A stretch of DNA of 64,000 nucleotides from an uncultured Clostridia bacterium (GTDB lineage Bacteria > Bacillota > Clostridia > Christensenellales > Borkfalkiaceae). The position numbers and the translations under genes are program-made. Positions 27,034 through 34,593 of the stretch are shown piece by piece. The stretch spans positions 1-64,000 of the forward strand of contig CAKQSB010000003.1 of NCBI GenBank assembly GCA_934271735.1. Reading direction: 5' to 3'. The number at the start of each line of letters is the position of its first letter. Position 1 is the first letter of the stretch. A model generated the notes under the pieces. The model was not told the DNA's origin and ran no database searches. It saw nothing but the letters and a program-made list of their open reading frames with translations.

Positions 27034-27720
27034 ATGGAATATTTTTTAGGCAAGCTCGTTTTATATTTGGCGAATTTTCTTGCGATTCTTATAGTGTTAC
27101 CGTGTCACGAGTTTGCTCACGCTTTTGCGGCTGTCAGAAACGGAGACGAGACTCCGAGGCTCAGCGGCAGATATACGCTTAACCCGTTCGCGCATTTCGA
27201 TCCTTTGGGGCTTGTTATGCTTATTTTGTTAAGATTCGGATGGGCGAAGCCCGTACCCGTGAACCCCGATAATTTTACAAACAGAAAAAAGGGGTGCATA
27301 TGGGTGTCGATAGCGGGTGTTTTGACGAATATCGTTATGGCGATTATCGTTTGCCCCTTGTTTATTCTGGTCTGGAACAACACGATACTGTATATCGGAC
27401 AAAGTTGGTCGATTTACATCGATATGCTTATAAAATACTTTTTCGCGTCGCTTTTTTACACGAATATCGGCTTGTTTGTATTCAATCTCCTGCCGATTTA
27501 TCCGCTCGACGGATTCAGATTGTACGAATCTCTCTCGACGAAACGCGGAAAGTTCTATTATTTCGTTACGAGATACAGTTTTTACATTCTGATAGGAATT
27601 CTTCTTCTCGGTTATGTTTCTGATGTTTTCGGGATCTGGTGGCTCGATATTTTGAATGTTGCGATGCAAAAGATTTCTCAGCCGATAATTTATTTATGGA
27701 GTTTGATTTTAGGGATATGA
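27034..27720 (+). CDS. Site-2 protease family membrane peptidase (M50)
   Basis: A 228-residue integral membrane zinc protease with five or six hydrophobic segments. The zinc site HEFAH lies in the first membrane segment (about 27-31). The third ligand region is NLLPIYPLDGFRL (about 152-164). An M50 gene directly before scpA-scpB is common in Clostridia. The protease substrate is unknown. No ribosome site is visible and the promoter points to a leaderless transcript. Its stop overlaps the scpA start by 4 bases. Confidence 0.88.
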   Translation: MEYFLGKLVLYLANFLAILIVLPCHEFAHAFAAVRNGDETPRLSGRYTLNPFAHFDPLGLVMLILLRFGWAKPVPVNPDNFTNRKKGCIWVSIAGVLTNIVMAIIVCPLFILVWNNTILYIGQSWSIYIDMLIKYFFASLFYTNIGLFVFNLLPIYPLDGFRLYESLSTKRGKFYYFVTRYSFYILIGILLLGYVSDVFGIWWLDILNVAMQKISQPIIYLWSLILGI

Positions 27721-28610
27721 ACGAATTGGATAACAACACAGTTACGGAAGATACGGCTGCAGAGAAAATCGAGCAGCCGGTACAACAGAATATTTACGAT
27801 TACTATTCCGTAAAAGCCAACGGTTTTGAATCGGTCGTCGATTACACGACAAAGCTTTCGAACTTCGAAGGTCCGCTCGATTTGCTTTTATATCTTGTAA
27901 ATAAAGCGGAAATTTCTATCAGAGACATTTTCGTTTCCGAGGTTACGGAGCAGTTCATAGCATACGTCCGTTCGGCGAAAGATCTCGATATCGATAAGGA
28001 AAGCGAATATCTCGGAATGGCGGCGACCCTTCTCGAAATCAAATCGAAAGAACTTCTTCCGTTGATGCAGTTCGACTGGGATGACGACGGTTGGGGTGAG
28101 TCTGACGACGAAGAAATCGGTCAGGAAGATATTTTCCGTCAGCTCGAAGAATATGAGCTTTTCAAAAAGGCGAGCGAAAACCTTAAAAAACAGGAAACCG
28201 TCGATATATTCTATAAAGAACCCGACGAATCGGCTAACGAAGTTCGTATCGAATATACGGATTTCAACCTCAAAAACCTCGTCGACGCGTTCTCGAAACT
28301 CCTTACGAGGCTTGATCTCGAAAACAGGATAAAGAGCAGTCAGAAAGAAATTCCCAAAGAGGTTTTTACGGTTGCCGATAAAATCAATTACATAAAAACC
28401 ACGATGCTTGAAAGACAGACCTGTAGTTTCTTCGAACTGTTTAAAGACGACGCTTCGAAGATGGAAATAATAACGACCTTTCAGGCGCTTCTCGAACTTC
28501 TGAAATTGCAGTATTTAACCTACGAGCAAACGGAGACGTTCGGGGATATCACGATAAATTTAAGAGAAGACAGGAGTGAAGAAATTGGAGACCTTAGCGA
28601 GTATAATTGA
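27717..28610 (+). CDS. scpA: Segregation and condensation protein A
   Basis: A 297-residue ScpA, the kleisin of the Smc-ScpA-ScpB condensin. The core begins KLSNFEGPLDLLLYLVNKAEISIRDI and ends with the winged-helix C terminus (MLERQTCSFFELF...). The N terminus carries about 45 extra acidic residues. ATG 27717 forms an ATGA overlap with the protease stop; ATG 27696 in the same frame is an alternative that would add seven residues. The following scpB overlaps its 3' end. Confidence 0.92.
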   Translation: MNELDNNTVTEDTAAEKIEQPVQQNIYDYYSVKANGFESVVDYTTKLSNFEGPLDLLLYLVNKAEISIRDIFVSEVTEQFIAYVRSAKDLDIDKESEYLGMAATLLEIKSKELLPLMQFDWDDDGWGESDDEEIGQEDIFRQLEEYELFKKASENLKKQETVDIFYKEPDESANEVRIEYTDFNLKNLVDAFSKLLTRLDLENRIKSSQKEIPKEVFTVADKINYIKTTMLERQTCSFFELFKDDASKMEIITTFQALLELLKLQYLTYEQTETFGDITINLREDRSEEIGDLSEYN

Positions 28611-29424
28611 GTCGATATTGTTCGTTTCGGGCGACGCGGTTGCCGTCCGCGATATTTCCGAAAAGCTTTGTCTTTCAGACAAAGAAGTGCTTGCCGTGGC
28701 GGAACAGCTTCAACGGGAAAAATACAATGCGGACAGCGGTATTCATTTGCTTATTTTCAATAAAAAATTACAGTTCGGAACAAACAAAAACAACGCAGAA
28801 AGCGTTGCCACGGTTTTAAACCCGATTAAAGAACGCGAACTTTCGAGAAGTATGCTCGAAGTTGCCGCGATAATCGCTTACAAGCAGCCCGTTACGAGAA
28901 TGGATCTCGAAGATATAAGAAATTGCAGCTGCGAGTATGCGCTTCAGAATTTACTTAAACTCGGCGTTGTAGAAGTCGTAGGCAGAAAAGATTCTATCGG
29001 TCACCCCGCACTTTTCGGCACTACCGATAATTTCCTTAAACGCTTCCAGATCTCGTCGCTCGACGAACTTCCCGATTACGACGGATTGATTGAGAAAATC
29101 AAGAAACTTCACGGCGACGACGACACATATTTGTTCAAGAAAGACGTATATAACGAGGCGGATGATCCCGAATATCAGCAGAATAATCAGTCTTCCTATG
29201 AGCAGAGCGGGACTGACGTCGAAAACAACCTTCAAGGCGCGGCAGGCGCTGTTGATAATTATTCTCAAAACGACGAAGACGGCGCTTTGTCCGACGATTC
29301 CGACGAAAAGCATAATGCGGGCGCTCCCGATAGCGATGCGGAAGAGAATTTTGACGACGAGGAAACAAGCGAGAAATCGAACGTATCGGATTTTGTTAAT
29401 ACCGACGATTCCGAAACCGCTTAA
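28585..29424 (+). CDS. scpB: Segregation and condensation protein B with long acidic tail
   Basis: A 279-residue ScpB. Two winged helices fill residues 1-175 (LASIIESILFVSGDAV, SMLEVAAIIAYKQPVTRMDLEDIR, RKDSIGHPALFGTTDNFLKRF). A roughly 100-residue tail, rich in Asp, Glu, Asn and Ser and predicted disordered, follows; the usual family length is 180-200. TTG 28585 has AGGAG 8 bases upstream, while GTG 28576 lies directly on the ribosome site, so I prefer TTG. It dimerises and binds ScpA in condensin. It overlaps scpA by 26 bases. Confidence 0.9.
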   Translation: METLASIIESILFVSGDAVAVRDISEKLCLSDKEVLAVAEQLQREKYNADSGIHLLIFNKKLQFGTNKNNAESVATVLNPIKERELSRSMLEVAAIIAYKQPVTRMDLEDIRNCSCEYALQNLLKLGVVEVVGRKDSIGHPALFGTTDNFLKRFQISSLDELPDYDGLIEKIKKLHGDDDTYLFKKDVYNEADDPEYQQNNQSSYEQSGTDVENNLQGAAGAVDNYSQNDEDGALSDDSDEKHNAGAPDSDAEENFDDEETSEKSNVSDFVNTDDSETA

Positions 29425-29456
29425 ACATAAAAATATAATCACATATTAAAAACGAT

Positions 29457-29496
29457 AACCGCAAGGGCGAAAATAAATACGCCTTTGCGGTTTTTA
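29457..29496 (+). terminator. Intrinsic terminator after scpB
   Basis: A 13-base stem with one G-T pair (AACCGCAAGGGCG and CGCCTTTGCGGTT), followed by a T run. Confidence 0.88.
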
Positions 29497-29517
29497 CATA
29501 TTTTTAAACCTGTTCGC

Positions 29518-29530
29518 CATAATAATCGTA
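29518..29530 (+). promoter_or_regulatory. Possible leaderless start of the DUF2953-like gene
   Basis: CATAAT at 29518-29523 is followed by six bases and the ATG at 29530. The best -35 is TTTACA at 29493-29498 with a long 19-base spacer. No ribosome site is present. Confidence 0.4.
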
Positions 29531-30057
29531 TGGAATTCTTTATTATCTCAACCGTATTATCAATATTTATAATACCTTTACCTTTTTCGGTAAAATCATT
29601 ATTTATTCCTAAAAACAAAAAAATATATTTCAGCATATATTTTTTCAGATTCCTAAAGATTAAATCGGGTTATTTAAACGTAAATAAACAGGATGTTTTT
29701 CTTCATCTGACCGATAAAACGGCTATTGTGTTTTCGCTTTCCGAAATGATGCCGAAAAAAAACAGTTTTGAAATTTTCAACCTGTTCGAGTTTACGAAAA
29801 TAAGGTATTCCGTATTTATAGACGCTTTTAACGGTATCGGGCAATTTATCGCATTATCCTTTTTAAACACCTTAAATTCTGCAACGTTTTCCGTCTTGAA
29901 AGAAACGAAACCTCTTATTGATTTTCGGGGCGACGGGATTGTTGTGGAAGATAAAAATTCTGTTGCGGTCGCTGCCGACACGGGCGTGTGTTTCAATCTG
30001 TTTATGATAACGAAAGAGATAACCGAGAATTTTTTTAAAGGAGAAAAAAATGGTTAA
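29530..30057 (+). CDS. DUF2953-like protein (YtfI position)
   Basis: A 175-residue protein with one N-terminal hydrophobic segment (about 2-22), a basic stretch, and a soluble domain rich in beta strands. Its place directly before gerW/ytfJ, and after scpAB, is that of the DUF2953 gene ytfI in Bacilli and Clostridia, and its length fits; the sequence itself is divergent, so the family call rests mainly on context. ATG 29530 is preferred to a start at 29485, which lies inside the terminator. The stop overlaps the gerW start by 8 bases. Confidence 0.5.
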   Translation: MEFFIISTVLSIFIIPLPFSVKSLFIPKNKKIYFSIYFFRFLKIKSGYLNVNKQDVFLHLTDKTAIVFSLSEMMPKKNSFEIFNLFEFTKIRYSVFIDAFNGIGQFIALSFLNTLNSATFSVLKETKPLIDFRGDGIVVEDKNSVAVAADTGVCFNLFMITKEITENFFKGEKNG

Positions 30058-30433
30058 AGACAGTCAGGATAATAAAATCAAAGAGCTGATGAGCGCGGCT
30101 TTAAGAGATATAAATACGTTAGTCGATGTAAATACCGTTATCGGTAAACCGTTTACCACAAATGACGGTTCAACGGTAATTCCTGTTACAAAAGTGACTA
30201 TGGCGTTTATGACGGGTGGCGGAGAATACGGCGAAGTTAAAAACATAAAGGGTGATAGGGAACTACCTTTCGCGGGAGGAAGCGGCGCAGTTGTTTCCTT
30301 GAAGCCGACGGGATTTTTGGTCGAAAAATCTAAAGGCATTAAACTTATAAGCGTTCCGACGGACGCTTTCGAGAAAGCCTTCGAAACAGCTGAGGAGTTC
30401 ATAAAAAGTTTTAAAAATGAAGAGAAAGATTAA
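30050..30433 (+). CDS. gerW: Spore protein GerW / YtfJ
   Basis: A 127-residue protein of the GerW (YtfJ) family. Typical blocks are IGKPFTTNDGSTVIPVTKVTMAFMTGGGEYG and FAGGSGAVVSLKPTGFLV. GerW is a forespore protein needed for normal germination and lysozyme resistance in B. subtilis. AAAGGAG precedes the ATG. It overlaps the DUF2953-like gene by 8 bases and the carboxypeptidase gene by 17 bases, so all three are in one operon. Confidence 0.92.
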   Translation: MVKDSQDNKIKELMSAALRDINTLVDVNTVIGKPFTTNDGSTVIPVTKVTMAFMTGGGEYGEVKNIKGDRELPFAGGSGAVVSLKPTGFLVEKSKGIKLISVPTDAFEKAFETAEEFIKSFKNEEKD

Positions 30434-31475
30434 GCTTTTTTTAAGCGTTACCCTTTTTGCTTTTCTTATCGTTTCGCCCGTATTCAACGCGAAAGCATAT
30501 ACGTTCTCGAAAGCCGAGGCGGTTATGGAAGTTTCCAGCGGAAGAATTCTGACCGAGAGAAACGCCGACGAAAAATTGCCTATGGCAAGCACCACGAAGA
30601 TAGTAACCGCGATTACCGTTATCGATAATTTCGACACGGAAAAGATAATTACCGTTCCGAAAGAGTGCGTAGGCGTGGAGGGGAGCAGCATTTATCTGAA
30701 AGCGGACGAAAAATATAAAGTCATCGATCTTTTATACGGGCTTATGTTGCGTTCGGGAAACGACGCTGCCGAAACTTTAGCCGTAACCCTTTCGGGAAGC
30801 ATTGAAAATTTCGTCTTCTTAATGAATAAAACCGCCGAAAAGGCGGGCGCGAAAAATTCTTCGTTCGCAAACCCTCACGGTCTTTCCGAGGATAATCATT
30901 ACACGACGGCGAAAGATCTTGCGGCGATAACGTGTTACGCGATGAAAAACGAAACGTTCGGAAAAATCGTTTCCGCAAAAAGACATATCGCCGAGGAGCT
31001 TGTTTCCGGCGAAAACAAAATCTGGGTAAACAAAAATAAAATGCTTTTCAATTTCGACGGCGCGGACGGCGTAAAAACGGGTTACACGGTTAAAGCGGGC
31101 AGATGTCTCGTTTCTTCTGCGAAAAGAAACGGAATGGAAGTCGTTTCGGTCGTTTTAAACAGTCCGCAGATGTTCGAGCGTTCCTCGGAGCTTCTGGAAA
31201 ACGCTTTTTCCGAGTACGATTTGATTAAAGTATTCGATTCCGAAAGGTTCGATTATGATATTTTCGATAAGTCGAAAGTAAATTCTTACAGGCTTTCAAA
31301 GCCGGAATCTTTTTATTATCCCGTAGGAAAATCGGAGAAAATACATTGCGTAACCGATTTTACGTCTTTTTCGGATAAATCGCTTAAGCCGAACGAAAAA
31401 GTGGGTGAAATAAAAATTTATTGCTCAAAACAGTTGATTTTTTCGCAAAATATCTATACACTTAATAACATATAA
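30417..31475 (+). CDS. D-alanyl-D-alanine carboxypeptidase (sporulation type)
   Basis: A 352-residue secreted S11 peptidase. A signal peptide covers 1-23 (ending VFNAKA). The active-site motifs are STTK (SxxK), SGN in MLRSGNDAAE (SxN) and KTGYT. It trims the terminal D-Ala from stem peptides and so limits crosslinking of cell wall or spore cortex. It is about 40 residues shorter than DacF-type enzymes at the C terminus. Its location behind gerW suggests use in spore cortex formation. The gene downstream (rluB) is 77 bases away. Confidence 0.88.
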   Translation: MKRKIKLFLSVTLFAFLIVSPVFNAKAYTFSKAEAVMEVSSGRILTERNADEKLPMASTTKIVTAITVIDNFDTEKIITVPKECVGVEGSSIYLKADEKYKVIDLLYGLMLRSGNDAAETLAVTLSGSIENFVFLMNKTAEKAGAKNSSFANPHGLSEDNHYTTAKDLAAITCYAMKNETFGKIVSAKRHIAEELVSGENKIWVNKNKMLFNFDGADGVKTGYTVKAGRCLVSSAKRNGMEVVSVVLNSPQMFERSSELLENAFSEYDLIKVFDSERFDYDIFDKSKVNSYRLSKPESFYYPVGKSEKIHCVTDFTSFSDKSLKPNEKVGEIKIYCSKQLIFSQNIYTLNNI

Positions 31476-31521
31476 AATATTTTGTCGGAAATTGTAAGAT
31501 AATTCTTTTTTCCGACGCGGT

Positions 31522-31545
31522 AAAAACGTAAGGAAAAACGTAAGG
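31522..31545 (+). repeat. Twice-repeated 12-base unit carrying the rluB ribosome site
   Basis: AAAAACGTAAGG occurs twice in tandem (31522-31533, 31534-31545), so the gene has two AAGG ribosome sites; the second is 7 bases before the ATG at 31553. Confidence 0.8.
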
Positions 31546-31552
31546 AAAAACA

Positions 31553-32257
31553 ATGAGAATTAATAAGTATCTTGCCGAATGCGGAATCGCAAGTCGCAGA
31601 GGTTGCGACGAGATAATCAAAGAGAAGAGAGTTAAAGTAAACGGCAGAGTTTGCGATCTCGGTACGGAAGTCGACGAAAATAACGACAGCGTTTCGGTAG
31701 ACGGAAAAAAAGTTGCGAGAGCAAAAAAGTTCGAGTATTATATAATGAATAAGCCGAAAGGCTGCGTTTGTACCGTTAAGGACGATAAGGGCAGAAAAAC
31801 CGTAATGGACTATCTCCCCAAAAATACCGCGCGTATTTTTCCTGTCGGCAGGCTCGATTACGATTCGGAAGGATTGCTTATTTTTACCAACGACGGAGAT
31901 CTTGCCAACCGGCTTACTCACCCGAGCAGCGAAATTCCCAAAACTTACCTTGTAAGAATCGAAGGGACGATCGACGATAAAAGTCTTATCGAGTTGAGAA
32001 ACGGCGTCGTTATCGACGGACAGAAAACGAATAAAAGCAATATAAGAGTTATCGAAGAGGGTAAGGATTATACTAAGCTCAACGTTACGATAACCGAAGG
32101 AAAGAACAGAGAAATTCGTAAAATGTTCGAATCCGTAGGGAAAAACGTTACGTTTTTGAAAAGAATAAAAATAGGAGATTTGAGGCTTACGGGACTCGAC
32201 AGAGGAGAGGTTCGCAAGCTTACCAAAGAAGAGGTTTATTACCTTCAGAACGTTTGA
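31553..32257 (+). CDS. rluB: 23S rRNA pseudouridine synthase RluB family
   Basis: A 234-residue RsuA/RluB-type enzyme. It has an N-terminal S4 RNA-binding domain (1-60, MRINKYLAECGIASRRGCDE) and a catalytic domain with the aspartate in GRLDYDSEGLLIFTNDG. The later blocks EGKNREIRKM and RIKIGDLRL are those of RluB. It makes pseudouridine in helix 89 of 23S rRNA (E. coli U2605). This gene commonly follows scpAB and a D-Ala-D-Ala carboxypeptidase in Firmicutes, as here. Confidence 0.92.
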   Translation: MRINKYLAECGIASRRGCDEIIKEKRVKVNGRVCDLGTEVDENNDSVSVDGKKVARAKKFEYYIMNKPKGCVCTVKDDKGRKTVMDYLPKNTARIFPVGRLDYDSEGLLIFTNDGDLANRLTHPSSEIPKTYLVRIEGTIDDKSLIELRNGVVIDGQKTNKSNIRVIEEGKDYTKLNVTITEGKNREIRKMFESVGKNVTFLKRIKIGDLRLTGLDRGEVRKLTKEEVYYLQNV

Positions 32258-32258
32258 T

Positions 32259-32960
32259 ATGGAAAGACCCGAAATTACCGATACCGAAGACAGTTACAGA
32301 CAACTGAAAAACGATATAAAAGAAAAATACACGAAAATGCTTTGCGCCGAGCTCGAATCGGTAAGGCGTTACGTCGTGGATAAATCTTCGGCGTTTTTAG
32401 GCGAGGATTTTCTCGAAAAACTCGGAGAGTCGGACAGAATAAAAAAAGAATGCGACGGAATTCGCAAAAAATTCCGCGCGAGCGAAGAATATAAAGCCGC
32501 TCAGAAAGAGCTTTCCGAGGCGACAAAAGCCGCGAAAGGACTTTCCGAAAACGTCGAAAGCGAGGAGATAAAACGGCTTAACAAAGCCATCAGCGCAATA
32601 ACGACCCTTAACGTTACGATAAACAACAGACTTAAAGACAGAACCGAAAAGCTCGCCAGGCTCGACGGGGAAATAGAAGCCGTCGTTAAGGATAACGAAA
32701 AAGATTTCAAAGAAATTAACGGAGAAGTCGTTTCGAGGGTTAAAAAAGCGATTTCCGAGTGTTTCGGCGGATACGTAAGCGAAGTTAAGGATTTAAACGA
32801 AAGCTTTGGTAAGGAAAATGAAGAAATCGAAATGCCGTTCGACGAAAAAGTTATCCGTCTCGACATACCGATTTTCGGAAAAGACAATCTTTCGGATAAA
32901 AGAGAGAGCAAATCGGAAGTTTTCATCGATTCCGATGACAATAACGGCGTGCTTAACTGA
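32259..32960 (+). CDS. Coiled-coil protein, unknown
   Basis: A 233-residue charged protein of unknown function, predicted to be almost wholly alpha-helical with long coiled-coil stretches (about 60-175) and an acidic C terminus (DSDDNNG). No signal peptide or membrane segment is seen. It starts one base after the rluB stop, with no clear ribosome site, so translation is probably coupled. A terminator follows. It could be a structural or partner protein; nothing in the sequence fixes a role. Confidence 0.6.
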   Translation: MERPEITDTEDSYRQLKNDIKEKYTKMLCAELESVRRYVVDKSSAFLGEDFLEKLGESDRIKKECDGIRKKFRASEEYKAAQKELSEATKAAKGLSENVESEEIKRLNKAISAITTLNVTINNRLKDRTEKLARLDGEIEAVVKDNEKDFKEINGEVVSRVKKAISECFGGYVSEVKDLNESFGKENEEIEMPFDEKVIRLDIPIFGKDNLSDKRESKSEVFIDSDDNNGVLN

Positions 32961-32972
32961 AAAATATAAATT

Positions 32973-33020
32973 AACCGGGCGATTTTGAAGTACACTTCAT
33001 TTGTTCGTCCGGTTTTTATT
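32973..33020 (+). terminator. Intrinsic terminator after the rluB operon
   Basis: A 10-base stem with one G-T pair (AACCGGGCGA and TCGTCCGGTT), with an inner hairpin GAAGT/ACTTC and a T-rich end. Confidence 0.75.
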
Positions 33021-33055
33021 TTGCCCTGAATTACGCCGCAATTCGCCCGTAACGC

Positions 33056-33084
33056 TTGATATTTCGCGAGGAAAAGTATATAAT
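33056..33084 (+). promoter_or_regulatory. Promoter of the S51 peptidase gene (leaderless start)
   Basis: TTGATA (33056-33061), 17 bases, TATAAT (33079-33084). The predicted +1 coincides with the A of ATG at 33091, with no ribosome site. Confidence 0.85.
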
Positions 33085-33090
33085 CGGCGT

Positions 33091-33798
33091 ATGGATAAAA
33101 TAATTATTGCAATCGGCGGAGGAGAACTTCGCGAAAAACAAACGGCGGAAATCGACAGACAGATATGCGAACTCGTTAAAAAGAGAACGGACGGAAGAAG
33201 ACCCGTCGCATTGTTCGTCGGAACGGCAAGTCACGACAGTATGCCGTATTATAACAGCTTTCACAAAACTTACACAGGACTTTACGGCTTGAAAACCGAC
33301 TGCGCGCTCACCGTTTACGGCGAAATGGATTATGAAAAAATCAAGGGTAAGTTCGAAAAAGCCGACCTTGTTTACGTCGGCGGTGGCGATACCGTCTTTA
33401 TGTTGAAAAATTGGGAGAAAAGCGGCATAAAAGAGCTTATTCTGAACGCTTACGAAAGAGGAGTCGTGATATGCGGACTTTCTGCGGGAGCCATCTGCTG
33501 GTTCGAGGAAATGTTTACGGACAGCGCGGGCGAGAATTACGCTTTTAAAAGCGCGCTCGGGATTTTAAAGGGCGGAGCTTGTCCGCACTTCGATAAACGC
33601 AAAGAGGATTTCGAAAGAGAGATTTCGTCAGCGAAAATTTCGCAATATATTTGTGTGGAAGACCTTTCTGCGGTTATGTTTGTGAACGGAGAGTTAAAAT
33701 GTGCGACCGAATCAGACGGAAATTCCTATATTGCTATTGTGAAAAACTGTGAAATTGACTATAAAAACATCGTCAAAAGTGATATTTCACAATCGTAA
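33091..33798 (+). CDS. Peptidase E-like protein (family S51)
   Basis: A 235-residue class I glutamine amidotransferase-like peptidase. The nucleophile elbow is CGLSAGAICW, and DLVYVGGGDTVFML and GGACPHFDKR are also typical of the S51 group (dipeptidase E, YgaJ-like). Such enzymes cleave Asp-X dipeptides or cyanophycin-type products; the real substrate is not evident. An upstream frame extension begins inside the preceding terminator, so ATG 33091 is the start. It is a single-gene unit in front of the two-component operon. Confidence 0.8.
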   Translation: MDKIIIAIGGGELREKQTAEIDRQICELVKKRTDGRRPVALFVGTASHDSMPYYNSFHKTYTGLYGLKTDCALTVYGEMDYEKIKGKFEKADLVYVGGGDTVFMLKNWEKSGIKELILNAYERGVVICGLSAGAICWFEEMFTDSAGENYAFKSALGILKGGACPHFDKRKEDFEREISSAKISQYICVEDLSAVMFVNGELKCATESDGNSYIAIVKNCEIDYKNIVKSDISQS

Positions 33799-33885
33799 GA
33801 CGCGTAAAAACTATTTTTTATATTTTCAACACAAAACAGACATTTATTTTTAAAAAATGTGTTTTATACTGTTAGAAAAAGAAGA

Positions 33886-33901
33886 CGATTCTTTTGAATC
33901 G
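33886..33901 (+). promoter_or_regulatory. Leader hairpin before the response regulator gene
   Basis: A perfect 6-base stem (CGATTC and GAATCG) with a TTTT loop lies just before the ribosome site CGGAGG (33902-33909). TATACT at 33865-33870 is the best -10 but has a poor -35. Confidence 0.4.
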
Positions 33902-33915
33902 AACGGAGGTAAAAA

Positions 33916-34593
33916 ATGTATAGAATTTTAATCGTAGACGACGAAGCTAAAATCAGAGAGGTACTTGCGGAGTACGCCGAATTCGAAGGTTTTGCGTCCG
34001 ATCAGGCCGCAGACGGTATGGAAGCGGTCAATAAATGCAAGAACGAAGATTACGATCTTATACTTATGGATATAATGATGCCCAAACTCGACGGATATTC
34101 CGCGGTTAAGGAGATCAGAAAGTTCAAAGATATTCCCGTTATTATGCTTTCCGCGAGAGGCGAGGAGTACGATAAACTTTTCGGATTCGAAATCGGCGCG
34201 GACGATTACGTCGTTAAGCCGTTCTCTCCAAAGGAAGTTATGGCAAGAGTAAACGCCGTTCTGAAGAGAAACGCGCAGGCTAAATCGCCCAAACAGAATA
34301 ATTCCGTGCTTAAATTCGAAGGTCTCGAAATCGATATGCTCGGAAGAAATGTATTTGTCGACGGAGTTAAAGCGGAACTTACTCCCAAGGAGTACGAGCT
34401 TCTGTTCTATATGGTAAACAACAAAGATATCGCCCTTTCGAGAGAAAAACTTCTTTCCGACGTCTGGGGATATGATTTCTACGGCGACGACAGAACGGTC
34501 GATACGCACATAAAGATGCTCAGAAGCAATCTTAAAGAATACAGAAAATTTATCGTAACGTTAAGAGGTATGGGATATAAATTCGAAGTATGA
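33916..34593 (+). CDS. Two-component response regulator (OmpR/PhoB type)
   Basis: A 225-residue regulator. The receiver domain (1-120) has the phosphate site Asp52 (LMDIMMPK), the acidic pair near the N terminus (VDDE), Ser/Thr in LSAR and Lys in VVKPFSP. The C-terminal winged helix (130-225) has LTPKEYELL and RTVDTHIKMLRSNL. It is a transcription factor controlled by the histidine kinase that follows with a 4-base overlap. A very strong GGAGG ribosome site and a small leader hairpin precede it. The target genes are unknown; the operon goes on to an 8-TM protein and lgt, so an envelope signal is plausible. Confidence 0.93.
   Translation: MYRILIVDDEAKIREVLAEYAEFEGFASDQAADGMEAVNKCKNEDYDLILMDIMMPKLDGYSAVKEIRKFKDIPVIMLSARGEEYDKLFGFEIGADDYVVKPFSPKEVMARVNAVLKRNAQAKSPKQNNSVLKFEGLEIDMLGRNVFVDGVKAELTPKEYELLFYMVNNKDIALSREKLLSDVWGYDFYGDDRTVDTHIKMLRSNLKEYRKFIVTLRGMGYKFEV

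Noticed and set aside
31484..31516. Inverted repeat GTCGGAAA / TTTCCGAC between the carboxypeptidase gene and rluB
   Set aside because: Only 8 bases and no T run after it, so not called a terminator.
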